Source of the DNA: Onthophagus taurus
Taxonomy: Eukaryota; Arthropoda; Insecta; Coleoptera; Scarabaeidae
Length of the DNA: 64,000 nt
Assembly (NCBI RefSeq): GCF_036711975.1
Contig: NC_091968.1
Location: 26,273,001 to 26,337,000, forward strand
Direction: 5' to 3'
This document shows, one piece after another, positions 60,397-64,000 of this stretch. The first letter of the stretch is position 1. Each line of letters opens with the position of its first letter. The notes under the pieces are model-generated. The model ran no database searches, had not been told where the DNA came from, and saw only the letters and a list, made by a program, of their open reading frames with translations. A program made the translations under genes and the position numbers.

Positions 60397-61544
60397 ATGG
60401 GGAGTGTTAATACGGTGTTAAATTTTGGTGCTGGGCCAGCAAAATTACCACAAGAGGTAAGTAAAAAAAAAAAACGCATTGTAATTATGTGCATCACGCC
60501 ATGCAATTTGATTGGTTCAATTTATTTCTAGGTTTTAGAATATGTTCAAAAGGAGCTTCTTAATTTTAATGGAATGGGGATGAGTGTGATGGAAATAAGC
60601 CACCGATCAAAAGAATACATGAAAATAAATAGTGATGCGCAAAAATCGGTTCGGGAATTATTGTAAGTGTTTTTATCAAATTTGATTTAATTCCTTATCG
60701 TTTTTGTAATATAATAAGAACCGGTTATTACCGGTGATTCAAACCCGAAGGAGATTTGACCCAAAGAGGTCAATGTGTTAAAAATGATAACTGTTGATAA
60801 GCGAAAGAACTTCCTTTTTTTTTGTATGTTTGGTTGTATAACTTTCAATAATATCTTATTATCTAAAAACACGCGACCTTTTGGTTCAAAAAACAAAGCT
60901 ATTATTCGATTTTGCGTTCCAATGAAATCACACCATGATTAATAATCTTGAAAAATAAAATTTTTATTTATTTAATCTTATTATTTCGTTTTATTTTCCA
61001 GAAAGGTTCCAGATAACTATAAAATATTATTTATGCAAGGTGGAGGAACCGGTGCATTTGCAGCCGTAGCAATGAATTTAATGAATCGTACCGGAACCGC
61101 CGATTATTGCGTAACAGGAACTTGGTCATCAAAAGCGGCCCAAGAAGCCGCAAAATACGGAAAAGTCAACTACGTTTTTCCCGTTGCTAAAAAACCGGGT
61201 TCAATCCCCGATCAATCCACTTGGAAATTAGATCCGAACGCATCGTACGTTTATTATTGCGCAAATGAAACCGTCGATGGGGTCGAATACGATTATATCC
61301 CCGAAACGAACGGGGTTCCCCTAGTCTCCGATATGTCATCAAGTATTATGACTAAAGAATTCGACGTTTCAAAGTTTGGAGTGATTTTAGCGGGGGCGCA
61401 AAAAAATATTGGCCCGGCTGGAGTTACCGTTATTATTATTAGAGACGATTTAATTGGGAATCCCATGAAAATTTGCCCCTCTGTATTCGATTTCACAAAT
61501 ATCGACAAAAATAGTTCCATTCATAATACTCCAGCAACTTTCTC
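60397..61544 (+). CDS. PSAT1: Phosphoserine aminotransferase, 5' part (3 of more exons)
   Basis: Exons 60397-60456, 60532-60662 and 61002-61544 join in phases 0 and 2 and encode the first 244 residues of about 365-370. The last exon ends at TTCTC|GTAAGT in phase 2, so the gene continues beyond 64000. PSAT is a PLP-dependent class V aminotransferase that converts 3-phosphohydroxypyruvate and glutamate to phosphoserine and 2-oxoglutarate, the second step of serine synthesis, in the cytosol. Visible motifs are [10 protein letters not shown] (9-18), [20 protein letters not shown] (77-85), the WSSKAAQEA block, [20 protein letters not shown] with the PLP-binding Asp, and [10 protein letters not shown] with the Schiff-base lysine (Lys198). 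All catalytic residues in this part are present. The intron after exon 3 is at least 2.4 kb and made of repeat family A. Confidence 0.95.
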
Positions 61545-61589
61545 GTAAGTTCAAGTTAATTTTATCTAACAATAGGTAGTTTAGTGAAG

Positions 61590-63933
61590 ATAACTTGCTG
61601 AAGATCAACTTTAATTTTATTATTATATTCGTAATCTTTATAAAATAACCTTTAAAATGAGTCCAAACATGACGTACTTATCTCAAAAAACAAAAAAGTT
61701 AGAATAAAAAACATTAAACCCGAAGTTAGCAACAATGAAGATAGCAATTTAATTTTTAAATATTAATATAATATATTATATAATAATTTTTATATATTTT
61801 ATAAAAATTAAGAATATATCAAAATGACATTGACATTTCAAACCGGAAGTTGACCATAACTTCATTAATATTGAAAATAAATATGTCGTGTTTGTACTCA
61901 TTTTAAAGGATTTTTAATGAAGATTACAAATATGTCAAAATTGAGGTTGACATTTTACACCTGAAGTTAGTTATCATATAATAAACAAATGGACAACTTC
62001 ATGGTGTTCTTTCATGATGCATTTTTTATTAAAAAAACCTTTAAGATGTGTTCAAACATGATGCATTTATCTCAAAACACGAAAAAGAGAATAAAAAACA
62101 TTAACTTTGAATGTTTTTAGTTCTAGTTCTAGTGTTAGTTCTAGTTTTATACTAGCATTATCACTAGAACTAACACAAGACCTAGAACTAGAATCATTCG
62201 GGTTTAGCCGTCTGGAGAGACGTGGGGCTAAATCCGAATATTTCTAGTTCTAGGTCTAATGTTAGTTCTAGTGACACTATGTTGCATATCTTTATTGCAT
62301 TAAACCTAACACTAACACTAGACCTAGAAATATTCGTGTTTAGCCGTGCACCTAAAAGTAATTTTGATGTTTTTTGAAAGAATTTAGACGCACGACTAAG
62401 AAAAAAATTTTCAGCCGTTAATACCAACTTTAATTTTATTATTATATTCGTAATCTTTATAAAATAACCTTTAAAATGAGTCCAAACATGACGTACTTAT
62501 CTCAAAAAACAAAAAAGTTAGAATATAAAACATTAAACCCGAAGTTAGCAACAATGAAGATAGTAATTTAATTTTTAAATATTAATACCAACCTTAATTT
62601 CTGTTTTTTTTTATTATATTCTTGTTTTTGTAGCAAATTTTAAGACATTTTATAAAAATTAAGAATATGTCAAAATGACGTTGACATTTCAAACCGGAAG
62701 TTTAATCTCGAGTAATATTGGAATTAAACGTATCGTGTTTGGGCTCATTTTAAAGGATTTTTCACAATTACGAATATGTCAAAATTGAGGTTGACATTTC
62801 TAACCGGAAGTTGACCATAACTTTATTAATATTGAAGATAAATATGTCATGTTTGTACTCATTTTAAAGGATTTTTAATGAAGATTACAAATATGTCAAA
62901 ATTGAGGTTGACATTTTACACCTGAAGTTAGTTATCATATAATAAACAAATGGACAACTTCATGGTGTTCTTTCATGATGTATTTTTTATTAATAAAACT
63001 TTTAAGATGTGTCCAAACATAATACATTTATCTCAAAAAACAAAAAAAGAGAATAAAAAACATTAACCTTGAATGTTTTTAGTTCTAGTTCTAGTGTTAG
63101 TTCTAGTTTTATACTAGCATTATCACTACAACTAACACAAGACCTAGAACTAGAATCATTCGGGTTTAGCCGTCTGGAGAGACGTTTGGCTAAATCCGAA
63201 TACTTCTAGTTCTAGGTCTAATGTTAGTTCTAGTGACACTGGTAGGTAGCGCTAGTTAGCATAAAATATCACTATGTTGCATATCTTTATTGCATTAAAC
63301 CTAGAACTAACACTAGACCTAGAAATATTCGTGTTTAGCCGTGCACCTAAAAGTAATTTTGATGTTTTTTGAAAGAGTTTCGACACACGGCTAAGAAAAA
63401 AACTTTCAGTCGTTAATATCAACTTTAATTTTATTATTATATTCGAAATCTTTATAAAATAACCTTTAAAATGAGTCGAAACATGACGTACTTATCTCAA
63501 AAAACAAAAAAGTTAGAATAAAAAACATTAAACCCGAAGTTAGCAACAATGAAGATAGCAATTTAATTTTTAAATATTAATACCAACCTTAATTTCTGTT
63601 TTTTTTATTATATTTTTGTTTTTATGGCAAATTTTAAGACATTTTATAAAAATTAAGAATATATCAAAATGACATTGACATTTCAAACCGGAAGTTTAAT
63701 CTCGAGTAATATTGGAATTAAACGTATCGTGTTTGGGCTCATTTTAAAGGATTTTTCACGATTACGAATATGTCAAAATTGAGGTTGACATTTCTAACCG
63801 GAAGTTGACCATAACTTTATTAATATTGAGGATAAATATGTCGTGTTTGTACTCACTTTAAAGGATTTTTAATGAAGATTACAAATATGTCAAAATTGAC
63901 GTTGACATTTTACACCTGAAGTTAGTTATCATA
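61590..63933. repeat. Tandem family A units with palindromes, ~960-bp period, in PSAT intron
   Basis: Three units (from about 61590, 62355 and 63360) of family A, separated by palindrome segments at 62110-62350 and 63070-63345 (GACCTAGAACTAGAATC arms). The distance between matching points, for example TTGAATGTTTTTAGTTC at 62107 and 63070, is about 960 bp. This shows the full composite unit: palindrome, GATGTTTTTTGAAAGA lead, then family A body. No protein is encoded. Confidence 0.85.
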
Positions 63934-64000
63934 CAGGGTGTGTCAAATGTCTGGAATATAGCCAATATCTTCGCCATTTGTGGTTTTAAAGAAAAATGTT
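63934..64000. mobile_element. Left end of another CAGGGTG-type foldback element (cut by window end)
   Basis: CAGGGTGTGTCAAATGTCTG follows TA inside the family A site GTTATCATA. Only 67 bp are visible. Confidence 0.55.

Noticed and set aside
1..64000. tRNA, rRNA and other structural RNA genes.
   Set aside because: Reading for tRNA B-box-like strings and rRNA cores gave nothing I could support; a covariance-model scan would be decisive.

Overview
The window looks like a piece of an insect nuclear genome, most likely a holometabolous insect and possibly a beetle. It is strongly AT-rich, its genes have short GT-AG exons split by introns full of repeats, and it carries an insect CCHamide-type neuropeptide gene, an Enigma/ACAD9-type complex I assembly factor, and a dense layer of LINEs, Penelope-like elements and foldback DNA transposons. 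I could not fix the order or species from sequence alone.

Six protein-coding genes were rebuilt exon by exon with consistent splice phases. From left to right they are: a GH35 beta-galactosidase-1-like gene (minus, 8396-14540, 662 aa); an LRMDA-like leucine-rich repeat gene (minus, 16230-21521, 257 aa); a CCHamide-2-like neuropeptide precursor (minus, 22356-30716, 84 aa, with an 8.1 kb intron); a secreted phospholipase A2 (plus, 38567-39242, 185 aa); an Egm/ACAD9-like gene (minus, 46077-51071, 632 aa); and the 5' part of phosphoserine aminotransferase (plus, 60397 to beyond the window end). A one-exon 5' end under an RFX X-box lies at 52046, and a possible orphan terminal exon lies at 5239-5413. 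The genes are functionally unrelated (sugar hydrolysis, LRR protein, gut/brain peptide, secreted lipase, mitochondrial complex I assembly, serine synthesis), and nothing resembles an operon.

The rest is repeats. 1-1680: decayed LINE. 1683-2600: two-type minisatellite. 4246-6960: foldback repeat. 9718-13690: galactosidase intron with family A repeats and two MITEs. 14790-16229: satellite sharing sequence with the last exon of the LRMDA-like gene. 16916-21289: LRMDA intron with a 366-bp satellite. 23490-28065: dimeric 370-bp satellite inside the CCHamide intron. 31315-38164: Penelope fragment, a foldback transposon with a LINE inside, a 61/182-bp minisatellite and long palindromes. 40080-45960: LINE fragments around a foldback transposon that itself contains a PIF/Harbinger element with a four-exon Myb/SANT-like gene. 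47051-49994: Egm intron 1 with family A, a second Harbinger fragment and another foldback transposon. 52130-59285: palindromes, Penelope, LINE, and a LINE disrupted by an R1-like LINE with a 13-bp target-site duplication. 61590-64000: tandem family A units inside the PSAT intron.

The points most worth a second look are the satellite that shares the coding tail of the LRMDA-like gene, the repeated use of about 180/370-bp higher-order satellites inside or beside genes, the Egm-like protein whose catalytic glutamate position is His, the CCHamide-like peptide ending in Val-amide instead of His-amide, and a set of different foldback transposons that share a CAGGGTG terminus at TA targets.
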